From Mycobacterium sp. SVM_VP21 (GTDB taxonomy: Bacteria > Actinomycetota > Actinomycetes > Mycobacteriales > Mycobacteriaceae): a DNA stretch of 64,000 bases. The position numbers were made by a program, and so were the translations under genes. The notes under the pieces were generated by a model, which had not been told where the DNA came from, did no database searches, and was given only the letters and a program-made list of their open reading frames with translations. Of this stretch, positions 30,237 to 38,277 are shown piece by piece. Location: positions 4,154,001-4,218,000 of the forward strand of contig CP101406.1 in the NCBI GenBank assembly GCA_024758765.1, written 5' to 3'. Within the stretch, counting starts at the first letter, position 1. Each line of letters opens with the position of its first letter.

Positions 30237-30679
30237 GCGCCCTGCACCTCGCAATGCGTATAGGCGTTCACCCCGTGCGACACCCTCTCGGCCTCGACTT
30301 CACCGTCCACCATGATGCGGCAGCCCAGACTGGGGCTATCGCCCTGCGCCACAACATTTGCTATGACGGCAGGTGCATTGATCGACAAGGTCAACGACCA
30401 CGGCAAGAGAGCGGCGTTCACTTGCTGCGGCTGGATATCGGCATTGAAATAGCTGATGTCGGCCACCGCGCCGGGCGGACCGAAGACCTCGTACACCACC
30501 TGCTTGGGGGTGTACGAGTTGGTGCCGGCGACGTGGCTGTCGGTGTAGAGCGGGCGCTGCTCCGAGCCGAAGATCCCGTGAACTCGCGAGACTATGAAGG
30601 CTCCGCCTCCGATCACCAGCAGAATGACCAGCGGTATCCATACCCGCCCGAAAAGTCTGACAACCAGGATCTCCCTCAC
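30233..30679 (-). CDS. MmpS family accessory protein
   Basis: A 148-residue MmpS protein with one N-terminal membrane helix ([27 protein letters not shown]) and a periplasmic beta-sandwich containing [21 protein letters not shown] and [17 protein letters not shown]...CEVQGA, with two cysteines likely disulphide bonded. GTG 30679 is chosen over a start seven codons upstream because GGGGGGAA lies before it. It overlaps mmpL by four bases and is translationally coupled to it. No regulator gene adjoins. Confidence 0.9.
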   Translation of the reverse strand: MREILVVRLFGRVWIPLVILLVIGGGAFIVSRVHGIFGSEQRPLYTDSHVAGTNSYTPKQVVYEVFGPPGAVADISYFNADIQPQQVNAALLPWSLTLSINAPAVIANVVAQGDSPSLGCRIMVDGEVEAERVSHGVNAYTHCEVQGA

Positions 30680-30824
30680 CCGTTCCCCCCCGCACGCCAA
30701 CGAATCGGTGAGCGCACGAACTGCACCAATGAGTAAAACATGGGGCGGCGTGCAGAATCAGCCTCCGCATGCGTCGGGGTAGGTGCACGAACCCCGCAAC
30801 CGCGCGCGCCAACGGCAACAGTGC

Positions 30825-32321
30825 TCACGTGATCGCGTAGTCGGTCAGCGGGAAGCTGTCCTGCTCGTTGACGGCGCTACGAACCGAGGTGGGCCGGAAA
30901 AGCGGCGCCTCGCCGGTCTGCTGGTTGAACCAGTAGGAATTCGAGGTGGCGCAGTTGCCGAGGTGGAACACCGAGCTGTCCAGCAGGCCCATCATCCGCT
31001 CGTAGAAGCGCGTGTTGGCCTCCTCGGTGACTTCGAACGTCTGCGCACCGCGCCGCTGAACCTCGCCGAACAACCGGTTCATGTGCCGGGTCTGGTATTC
31101 CACGGTGTTGAACCAGGACAACCCGACCCAGGAGAACGGGCTCGCCATATTGATGAAGTTCGGGAAGGCAGGGGCGGTCATGCCCTGGTAGGCCTGGAAA
31201 CGAGTCTCACGCCACCACTTCCCCAGGTTGCGACCGCCGCGACCGATCACCTCGATCGCCGGCAGGTTGCCCTCCCACACGTCGTAACCCGTCGCCAGCA
31301 CCAGGGTGTCGATCTCGCGCTTGGTGCCGTCCCGCGACACGATGCCGTCCGGCTCGATCCGCTCGATTCCCTCGGTCACCAGGTGCACGTTCGGCTTGGC
31401 GAATGTCGGGTAGTAGTCGTTCGAGATTGACGGGCGCTTGCATCCGAAGTCGAAATCGGGCCGCATCCTGTCGGCAAGTTCACGATCCCGCACCGCCCGG
31501 CGTCGATGCAGCGCCGATTGGGCCGCCATCGCCTTGTTGAGGAACTTGAAGCGACGGTAGCGCCACATGGTGAGGACCATCATGAAGTCCGTGGTGTTGT
31601 CGGTGAGCCACCGGATGATGCGCTGGGTGAACGGAATCCGGGCGAACATCCGTTGCACCGCCGGCGGGAACACCACGTCGGACTTGGGCGTCACCAGGAT
31701 TGGGGTGCGCTGATACACCGTCAGATCGGCGACCTCTTTAGCCAGCTCGGGGATCACCTGAATCCCGGTGGAGCCGGTTCCGATGACCGCCGCCCGACGG
31801 CCCGCCATCGAGTAGTCGTGGTCCCACTCCGCGGTGTGTACGACGTGGCCGGCGAATGTCTCGATGCCGGGGATCTCCGGGATCTTCGGCTGGCACAGGA
31901 AGCCGGTGGCGACGATGAGGAACTGCGAAGTCAGCGTCTCGCCGCCGGCCAGCGTCGTCCGCCACACCTTGGCGTCCTCGTCCCACTGGGCGCCGTCGAC
32001 GGTGGTGTTGAAGCGCATGAAGCGCGTCACGTCATATTTGTCCGCCACATGCTCGGCGTAGGCCTGGACCTCGTTACCGGGCGCGAACAGCCGCGACCAG
32101 TACGGGTTGGGCTCGAACCAGTAGGAATAGGTAGTCGAGGGCTGGTCGACGGACAGACCCGGGTAATGGTTCACCCGCCACGTTCCGCCAAGACCGTCCA
32201 AGCGATCGAGGATCACGATCTTGTCGTAGCCCAGCCGGCGGAGTTGGATCGCTGCGCCGATGCCGCCGAAGCCCGCGCCCACGATGATGGCGTCGTAGTC
32301 CGCGTCCTGCTGGGTCCCCAT
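30825..32321 (-). CDS. flavin-containing monooxygenase, Baeyer-Villiger type
   Basis: A 498-residue FAD/NADPH monooxygenase. The first nucleotide site is VGAGFGGIG (residues 14-22), the second AVIGTGSTGIQ near 180. The Baeyer-Villiger fingerprint FAGHVVHTAEW is near residue 155. It would insert oxygen next to a ketone or oxidise a heteroatom using NADPH and O2; the substrate is unknown. It is divergent from the AurF-like oxygenase with a 210-base gap and may share a pathway with it. No signal peptide or membrane anchor is seen. Confidence 0.88.
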   Translation of the reverse strand: MGTQQDADYDAIIVGAGFGGIGAAIQLRRLGYDKIVILDRLDGLGGTWRVNHYPGLSVDQPSTTYSYWFEPNPYWSRLFAPGNEVQAYAEHVADKYDVTRFMRFNTTVDGAQWDEDAKVWRTTLAGGETLTSQFLIVATGFLCQPKIPEIPGIETFAGHVVHTAEWDHDYSMAGRRAAVIGTGSTGIQVIPELAKEVADLTVYQRTPILVTPKSDVVFPPAVQRMFARIPFTQRIIRWLTDNTTDFMMVLTMWRYRRFKFLNKAMAAQSALHRRRAVRDRELADRMRPDFDFGCKRPSISNDYYPTFAKPNVHLVTEGIERIEPDGIVSRDGTKREIDTLVLATGYDVWEGNLPAIEVIGRGGRNLGKWWRETRFQAYQGMTAPAFPNFINMASPFSWVGLSWFNTVEYQTRHMNRLFGEVQRRGAQTFEVTEEANTRFYERMMGLLDSSVFHLGNCATSNSYWFNQQTGEAPLFRPTSVRSAVNEQDSFPLTDYAIT

Positions 32322-32531
32322 AAGGACAACACGCTACCGCAACGGCCAGGCATTTCCCCGTCTGCGGAGATCAGCCCTGATCTCCGCCCCACGCCCAGGC
32401 AACGAGATGGCAGCTAGCGCAGGGGCGACGCCGCGGCATCCGACAAGTGTGTCACTTTAACGATAAGATGCTCGCAAGTCTGCTATTGGACCTAAATCAT
32501 CCGTTTCGGATCTACTAACGGGGACAGTGCG

Positions 32532-33638
32532 ATGTTTGGTATGTCGGTGGAGATGCTCGTAAGCGTGTTGCTCGGTGCCATATGCACAGCCGGACTGGCG
32601 CTGACCATCACTTCTCGAGCCACCCGGCGGCAGCTGCGCGCCACCGCAAGCAGCGACGACGCTGACTATGCAGCCCTGCTGGCTGGCCTTTCCGCCAGTT
32701 CGCTGCGGCATCAGTTCGATCCCTTCGCCGACGTGGACTGGGACGCCGCCGAGCATGCCCTCACACCGGAAGACCCGCGGTGGGTACTGACGGAGGGCCC
32801 GCTCGCGCGCACGTCCTGGTATCGCCGCCAACCCCTCGACAGGCAGATCGCGATGGGCATGTGGCAACAGGCCAACACCGCCAAGGTCGCGATGCAGTTC
32901 GAGAGCATGCTGATCCGCGGCCTGGTTCAGTACGCGTCTCGGATGCCCAACGACTCCCCCGAACACCGCTACTGCATGCACGAGACCATCGAAGAGTGCA
33001 ATCACGTCCTGATGTTCCAGGAGCTGGTGAACCGCATCGGCTTCAATGTGCCGGGCATGCCGAACTGGATGCGCTGGCTTTCTCCGCTGATGCCGCTGTA
33101 TGCCGGGCCCTTCCCCAATGTGTTCTTCTTCGGCGTCCTGGCAGGCGAGGTGCCCGTCGATGTGATCCAGACCAGAGCATTGCGCAACCCGGGGTCAACA
33201 CATCCGCTGGTAGAGAAGATCATGGCCATCCACGTCGCCGAGGAAGCCCGCCACATTTCGTTCGCGGATGCCTACTTACGTAGACGCGTCCCAAACACAC
33301 GCTGGATCAACCGGGTGTGGATGTCCTTTTATGTACCGGTCGTCATGCGAGTGCTCGCCCAGCCCATAGTGGTGCCGCCGCGCCGGTTCTGTCGGCAGTT
33401 CCAGGTACCGCGATCGGTTCGCAAACAGTTACGGGCCGGCACACCCGAGTCCCGTCAGGAACTGCGCAACACCTTCGCCGACATCCGGATGCTCTGCCAC
33501 GACATCGGCCTGATGACTGTCACCGGAAAGATGATGTGGCGGCTCTGCAACATCGGCGGGCCACCCTCGCGCTACCGTAGCGAGCCCCGGCGCACGGCCG
33601 TGCCGACCGCCACCACCGGCGGCTCGGGCCACCACTGA
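32532..33638 (+). CDS. AurF-like diiron oxygenase
   Basis: A 368-residue protein of the diiron oxygenase group related to AurF (p-aminobenzoate N-oxygenase, PF11583). Iron ligands are expected in the helices HETIEECNHVLMFQE (E and H near residues 151-158) and IHVAEEARHISFADAYL. An N-terminal hydrophobic segment (residues about 5-27, EMLVSVLLGAICTAGLALTI) suggests a membrane anchor, not typical of AurF itself. The Rv2952-like methyltransferase starts 19 bases after the stop. The substrate is unknown; hydroxylation or N-oxygenation is inferred. Confidence 0.78.
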   Translation: MFGMSVEMLVSVLLGAICTAGLALTITSRATRRQLRATASSDDADYAALLAGLSASSLRHQFDPFADVDWDAAEHALTPEDPRWVLTEGPLARTSWYRRQPLDRQIAMGMWQQANTAKVAMQFESMLIRGLVQYASRMPNDSPEHRYCMHETIEECNHVLMFQELVNRIGFNVPGMPNWMRWLSPLMPLYAGPFPNVFFFGVLAGEVPVDVIQTRALRNPGSTHPLVEKIMAIHVAEEARHISFADAYLRRRVPNTRWINRVWMSFYVPVVMRVLAQPIVVPPRRFCRQFQVPRSVRKQLRAGTPESRQELRNTFADIRMLCHDIGLMTVTGKMMWRLCNIGGPPSRYRSEPRRTAVPTATTGGSGHH

Positions 33639-33657
33639 GCTGTGCCATACTTTCGGT

Positions 33658-34491
33658 ATGGTGCGTTCCCCATCTGAGACCTTGGAAAAAGTCGGTGCCG
33701 ACCTGGTTTACCGCATCTCGGCGTTGCCGCTTTACAAGAAGGTCTTCAAATACTGGTACCCGTACATGACCAAGCGGATGGGGCACGACGACGTCGTCTT
33801 CCTCAACTGGGGCTACGAGCAGGATCCGCCGCTGGGGCTGAAGCTCGACGAAGCCGACGAGCCCAACCGGTACTCGATCCAGCTCTACCACCAGACCGCG
33901 ACGCAGATCGACCTTGCCGGAAAGAAGGTGCTTGAGGTCAGCTCCGGCCACGGTGGCGGTGCTTCCTTCCTGGCTCGCACCCTGAAACCAGCCTCTTACA
34001 CCGGTCTCGACTTCAACCCCGACGGGGTGGCGTTCTGCCAGCGGCGTCACCAGGTGCCGGGTCTGGACTTCGTGCAGGGCGACGCGCTGAACCTGCCCTT
34101 CCCCGACGAGTCCTTCGACGCCGTGATCAACGTCGAGGCCTCCCACATCTACCCCGACTTCGGGCAGTTCGTCCGCGAGGTTGGGCGGGTGCTGCGCCCG
34201 GGTGGCCATTTCCTGCACACCGACTTCCGGACCCGGGCGGAGATCGAGTCCTGGCAGCAGACCCTGGCCAAGCCGCCGCTGCGCCTGGTCAACGAACGCG
34301 ACATCAGCAGGGAGGTCGTCCGCGGCTTGGCGGCGAATTCACCGCGCTCCAACGAGCTGATCAATGAGCGGCTGCCGTTCTTCCTGCGCCGGTTCGGCCG
34401 GGAGTTCGCCGTAGTCGAGGGATCGCTGTTCTTCCGCGATCTGGACCGCGGGGAGATGACCTACCGCATCTTCGACCTCGTCAAGGACTGA
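33658..34491 (+). CDS. methyltransferase resembling phthiotriol O-methyltransferase Rv2952
   Basis: A 277-residue SAM-dependent methyltransferase. Close similarity, as recalled, to Rv2952, which methylates the phthiotriol hydroxyl in PDIM and phenolic glycolipids: YKKVFKYWYPYMTKRMG, DEPNRYSIQLYHQTATQIDLAGKKVLEVSSGHGGG and SYTGLDFNPDGV. TACTTT at 33648-33653 lies four bases before ATG 33658 and seven before GTG 33661, so the true start may be the GTG on a leaderless transcript. The pps-like genes at 47964-62610 could supply a substrate. A different lipid substrate is also possible. Confidence 0.85.
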   Translation: MVRSPSETLEKVGADLVYRISALPLYKKVFKYWYPYMTKRMGHDDVVFLNWGYEQDPPLGLKLDEADEPNRYSIQLYHQTATQIDLAGKKVLEVSSGHGGGASFLARTLKPASYTGLDFNPDGVAFCQRRHQVPGLDFVQGDALNLPFPDESFDAVINVEASHIYPDFGQFVREVGRVLRPGGHFLHTDFRTRAEIESWQQTLAKPPLRLVNERDISREVVRGLAANSPRSNELINERLPFFLRRFGREFAVVEGSLFFRDLDRGEMTYRIFDLVKD

Positions 34492-34557
34492 CATCCACCG
34501 AACCGTCGGATCTCCGGAGCAGGCCGTGGTAAGCCACCTGCGGTCCACCAACACTCG

Positions 34558-35391
34558 ATGCTGAACGCCGAACCGGTCGCACTGGTCACCGGGGCAACGA
34601 GCGGGATCGGTAAGGCCATCGCCGAGCGGTTGCATGCCGCCGACTACCGTGTCTTCGCGGTTGGCCGCGATCCGGAAGCACTGCAACACCTGCAGTCGCG
34701 CGGGTTGACCGCGCGCTCCCTCGACGTCACCGACGAGGCGGCAGTGGTTCGGCTTGTTCAGGAAATCCAGACCTCTCACGGTGGCGTGGACTTGCTGATC
34801 AACTGTGCGGGCTTCCCGTTGACCGGTCCGCTCGAACAGCTGACGCGGAGTGACCTGCGCAGCCTGTTTGAGACGAATTTGGTTGCTGCCCTTCATTTAT
34901 CACAGCTCGTCCTGCCTGGAATGCGTGAGCGCGGGAACGGCACGATCATCAATATCGGCAGCACCGCGGGACGTTTCGTCGGCCCTGGGGCTGGCGGATA
35001 TCACATAGTCAAGTACGGCATGGAGGCGTTGTCGTTGGCGCTTCGGGCCGAGGTAGCGCCCTTCGGTGTACGGGTGGTGTTGCTCGACCCGACCGGGGTA
35101 CGAACGCCGTTCGTGACCAAGCAACTAGACGCGCACCCCACTTACGACGATGACGATCCCTACGGCGGGTTCAAACGCCGCTACGCCGAGAGCACCCGCC
35201 GGCTCAGCGAAATGCCCCGCGTAATGGTCAAACCCGAGACCGTCGCACGCGCCGTGGTGCGGGTGGTCGAGACCAAAAACCCCAAACCCCGCTACACCAT
35301 CGGGGCTTCGGGGAAAGCCACTGTCTTTCTGCGGGCACTGTTCACCGACCGGATGTGGGATCGCGTCCTGATGCTTGGGCTGCGCGACTGA
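34558..35391 (+). CDS. short-chain dehydrogenase/reductase
   Basis: A 277-residue SDR with cofactor motif VTGATSGIG (residues 10-18), NAG-type motif NCAGFPL, catalytic serine in NIGSTAGR and YHIVK holding Tyr and Lys. The arginine after the second strand (VGRDPEAL) suggests NADP(H). It is 66 bases after the methyltransferase on the same strand, consistent with an operon diiron oxygenase-methyltransferase-SDR. The substrate is unknown. Confidence 0.88.
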   Translation: MLNAEPVALVTGATSGIGKAIAERLHAADYRVFAVGRDPEALQHLQSRGLTARSLDVTDEAAVVRLVQEIQTSHGGVDLLINCAGFPLTGPLEQLTRSDLRSLFETNLVAALHLSQLVLPGMRERGNGTIINIGSTAGRFVGPGAGGYHIVKYGMEALSLALRAEVAPFGVRVVLLDPTGVRTPFVTKQLDAHPTYDDDDPYGGFKRRYAESTRRLSEMPRVMVKPETVARAVVRVVETKNPKPRYTIGASGKATVFLRALFTDRMWDRVLMLGLRD

Positions 35392-35504
35392 GTCGCTGCG
35401 GACCCCTGCCCCCGGCCCGGCTACTGATCCGATGACGCAGCAGCGGCGACGGTGACGAATCCCCGTCCCGCGGTCGTCATCCAGAGAGACGCTGATAGCC
35501 GGCG

Positions 35505-36293
35505 CTACAGGCCGCGGTCGCCGAGCCAGCCATGGATTCGTTGGGCCACGGCCTCCCAGCCCGGCTCAAGCATCATGTTGTGTCCCATGTCGGGGAAGAA
35601 CTCGGCCTCGGTGCGGTAGGCGCGCGCCGTCGCCTCGACCTCCTTGTGGGTATGCGCGCCGTCCTGGTCTGCTCCCAGCACCAGTAGCGGCGTCGTCACC
35701 CGGTCCGGGTGCGGCAAGTCCAGCAGTAGGCAGTCGATGCTGACCCGGGCACTGTCCTCCTGTAGTCGCGCTGCGCATTGCACTACCCGCTCCTCAGGAG
35801 TCCCCGCGGAGAAGAATTTCTCCCGGGCCAACGCGGGCGTATTGATGTAGGGCAGCGACCTTCCGGTGATCACCATCTTCATCGCATGCCACGGACGGTT
35901 ACGCAACCAGCGCAGATTCGACCCGAAATTCCCTTGCGGGGGAATCGACGACATCAGGACTGCCGCCGGCGACGGCCGATTCTCGAGGTACTTCTGCACG
36001 ATCAGTCCGCCCAAGGAATGCCCGATCACCACCGGTTGCTCCGGCAGGGTGTCGGCAACCGACCGGATGTCCGCGACATAATCCGCGACGCTGCACGCTC
36101 GCAGAGGCTTATCGGTGGCACTGCCGCCATGGCCCCGAAAGCTGAGCGCCAGAGCACGGTAACCCAGATCGGCGAAGTATCCGAGGAAGTTCTCATCCCA
36201 GCACCAAGCCGCATGCCAGGCGCCGTGGACGAACAGCAGCGGAACGGGATGGGCGTCGCTGACGCTGCCCTTGTCGATTACCTCAAGCATCAC
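35505..36293 (-). CDS. alpha/beta hydrolase
   Basis: A 262-residue alpha/beta-hydrolase. LLFVHGAWHAAWCWDENFL gives the oxyanion region (residues 19-37). VIGHSLGGLIVQKYL holds the nucleophile serine, GADQDGAHTHKE a likely acid and DMGHNMML the histidine. It is the last gene of a minus-strand block with two SDRs, 24 bases after the first of them. No signal peptide. Esterase or lactonase activity is possible; the substrate is not predictable. Confidence 0.87.
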   Translation of the reverse strand: MMLEVIDKGSVSDAHPVPLLFVHGAWHAAWCWDENFLGYFADLGYRALALSFRGHGGSATDKPLRACSVADYVADIRSVADTLPEQPVVIGHSLGGLIVQKYLENRPSPAAVLMSSIPPQGNFGSNLRWLRNRPWHAMKMVITGRSLPYINTPALAREKFFSAGTPEERVVQCAARLQEDSARVSIDCLLLDLPHPDRVTTPLLVLGADQDGAHTHKEVEATARAYRTEAEFFPDMGHNMMLEPGWEAVAQRIHGWLGDRGL

Positions 36294-36317
36294 ACCCCTC
36301 CCCTCGAGGCCGACGTG

Positions 36318-37157
36318 TCAGTACGCCGGAGGAGGAACGAACCGCGCTGCCATCGGCGGGACGACACGCTGGTAGGCGGACCCGGTGAGACGCACCAGCA
36401 GATCGAGGATCTTGGTATCGGGGCCGATCAGGATCCGAGGTTGGTCGCGACGGACCGCACGCAGGATGACCTGCGCGGCACGCTCCGGTGAGGTTGTCCA
36501 GGCGCGTTTGTCATACCTGCTCACCAGGTCGACCTCGCCGAGGTGTTCGGCCGCCCCCATGCTGTCGATGAACGAGGTCTTGGTGCCGCCGGGATATACC
36601 GCGGTGACTTTCACCGGGCGCTTGGCCAGAACCATCTCCTGACGTAACGCTTCGGTGAACCCACGCACGGCGAACTTCGCCGAGTTGTAGGCGGCCTGGC
36701 CGGGCAGCGCGAACAACCCGAATGCGCTCGAGACGTTCACCACATGGCCGTCTCCAGAAGCGATCAGGTGCGGCAGGAATGCCTTGGTCCCGTTGACCAC
36801 GCCCCAGAAGTCGATGTTCATCACGCGCTCGAACTCGTCGAATCTGGTGATCTCGACGTCTCCGAAGAACGCAATACCGGCGTTGTTGTAGATGTGGTTG
36901 ACGCTCCCGAAGTGCTCCGCGACCCGATCGGCGTAGTCAAGAAATGCAGCCCGGTCGGCTACGTCGAGCGAGTCAGAGCGCACCTCGGCGCCGACGGCGG
37001 TCAGTTGCCGTTGGGTTTCGGCGAGCCCGTCTGCGTTCACGTCGCTGATCGCAACCCTGGCCCCGGCATGGGCCAGCTCCATTGCCAGAGCCCGGCCGAT
37101 GCCCGAACCGGCCCCGGTGACGACCGCAACCTTCCCAGCGAAACCTCGCGTCCTCAT
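36318..37157 (-). CDS. short-chain dehydrogenase/reductase
   Basis: A 279-residue SDR: VVTGAGSGIGRAL (residues 12-24), NNAGIAFF, catalytic serine in VNVSSAFGLFALPGQ and YNSAK. An aspartate after the second strand (ISDVNADGL) suggests NAD(H) preference. ATG 37157 overlaps the stop of the upstream SDR gene as ATGA, so the two are translationally coupled. Possibly a hydroxy-fatty acid or alcohol dehydrogenase. Confidence 0.88.
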   Translation of the reverse strand: MRTRGFAGKVAVVTGAGSGIGRALAMELAHAGARVAISDVNADGLAETQRQLTAVGAEVRSDSLDVADRAAFLDYADRVAEHFGSVNHIYNNAGIAFFGDVEITRFDEFERVMNIDFWGVVNGTKAFLPHLIASGDGHVVNVSSAFGLFALPGQAAYNSAKFAVRGFTEALRQEMVLAKRPVKVTAVYPGGTKTSFIDSMGAAEHLGEVDLVSRYDKRAWTTSPERAAQVILRAVRRDQPRILIGPDTKILDLLVRLTGSAYQRVVPPMAARFVPPPAY

Positions 37158-37960
37158 AATCCGGCGAGCTGCCCGTAGACACGACCGATGATCGGCACAC
37201 TAATGCGGCGCGGCGCGTACTGGTTAGCGAGTGACATGACCTTCGCCGGACCGCCCGGAACGACCCGGGTCTTGTTGCGCGCCAGGCCATCCAACGCAGC
37301 CTTCGCCGCGTGTTCACCCGAGACCCAGAGATAATCCGGCACCAGCCTGCTGCTGGTCGCTTCATCCACCGACTCCACCGTGAAGGTCCGCACGGGACCG
37401 GGCGCCAGCAGTGTGACGTGCACACCCGATCCGCGCACCTCGTGGTGCAGTGATTCGCTGAAGCTGTTGATGAAGGCCTTCGTGGCGGCATAGGTGGCGT
37501 TGTTAGGAATCGGCGCGTTGCCCGCGGTCGAACCGGACATCAGGATGCCGCCGGACCTCCGCTCAAGCATGCCTGGCAGCACCGCCAACACCAGGTCGTG
37601 CACGCCCGCGGCATTGAGCTGCACCAGCGCACGCTCCCCTGCCGCGTCAAGCTGCGCGACCGGCCCGATTGTTGCGGCACCGGCGTTGGCGCACAGAACC
37701 GAGATATTGCGAGTCGCCAGCTCGTCTCGCAATTCGGCTCGCTGGGCTGCGTCGGCCAGGTCGGCGGGTCGGACTTCGACCGAGACGTTATGCCGGTCCG
37801 TCAGCCGGCCGGCCAGGTCGTTGAGTAGCTCTTCGCGTCTGCTGGTGATGATCAGATTGTGACCACGGGCCGCCAGCTCTGAAGCCAATGCCTCGCCGAT
37901 ACCGTGGGACGCACCGGTGACTACTGCGCGCGCATCTGGATGGGGAACGGGTAGTGACAC
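37154..37960 (-). CDS. short-chain dehydrogenase/reductase
   Basis: A 268-residue SDR of the DltE/YqjQ-like group: VVTGASHGIGEAL, CANAGAATIG, catalytic serine in LMSGSTAGNAPIPNNATYAATK with Tyr and Lys. TSRREEL after the second strand suggests NADP(H). GTG 37960 is chosen because the peptide then begins SLPVPHPDARAVVTGAS; the open frame upstream runs through other sequence. It is coupled to the next SDR by a four-base overlap. Confidence 0.85.
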   Translation of the reverse strand: MSLPVPHPDARAVVTGASHGIGEALASELAARGHNLIITSRREELLNDLAGRLTDRHNVSVEVRPADLADAAQRAELRDELATRNISVLCANAGAATIGPVAQLDAAGERALVQLNAAGVHDLVLAVLPGMLERRSGGILMSGSTAGNAPIPNNATYAATKAFINSFSESLHHEVRGSGVHVTLLAPGPVRTFTVESVDEATSSRLVPDYLWVSGEHAAKAALDGLARNKTRVVPGGPAKVMSLANQYAPRRISVPIIGRVYGQLAGL

Positions 37961-38018
37961 ACGCCGCAGTCTACAGCGCGCCTGCCCCCGCTCTGGCCCA
38001 CGCTCGGCGTGCGGGTGA

Positions 38019-38210
38019 TCAGGCCTCGTCTGCGGCCAGCCGGTGCAGCAGAGCCCGTCGCAACGGTGCGTCGTCGCCGACGACTTCGGTCTTGTAGCGC
38101 CCGATGATGGTCTCGACCAGAAGCCGCAGCCGGACAAGGACAGGGTCTCGCCGAACCGCACCGAGGCCCTGCGAACCCGCATCCAAACGGTGGATCATGT
38201 TGTCCAGCAA
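38019..38210 (-). CDS. small ORF, possibly a truncated gene remnant
   Basis: A 63-residue frame starting MIHRLDAG and ending LHRLAADEA, rich in Arg and Leu with a helical pattern (RLRLLVETIIGRYKTEV). The same frame reads on upstream without a start as RAAELRKHEGNPLLDN back to a stop at 38247-38249, as if the N-terminal part of a larger protein had been lost. It lies 58 bases upstream of the SDR gene at 37960. I do not recognise a family. Either a small gene using TTG or ATG, or a 3' remnant. Confidence 0.35.
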   Translation of the reverse strand: MLDNMIHRLDAGSQGLGAVRRDPVLVRLRLLVETIIGRYKTEVVGDDAPLRRALLHRLAADEA

Positions 38211-38277
38211 CGGATTGCCCTCATGCTTGCGTAGCTCAGCGGCCCGTCAAACCTGGGGAATCAGGCGACCGCTACCC

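Noticed and set aside
37961..38182. N-terminal extension of the SDR at 37154
   Set aside because: The frame overlaps the small ORF in another frame and shows no SDR-like sequence; GTG 37960 gives the family start.
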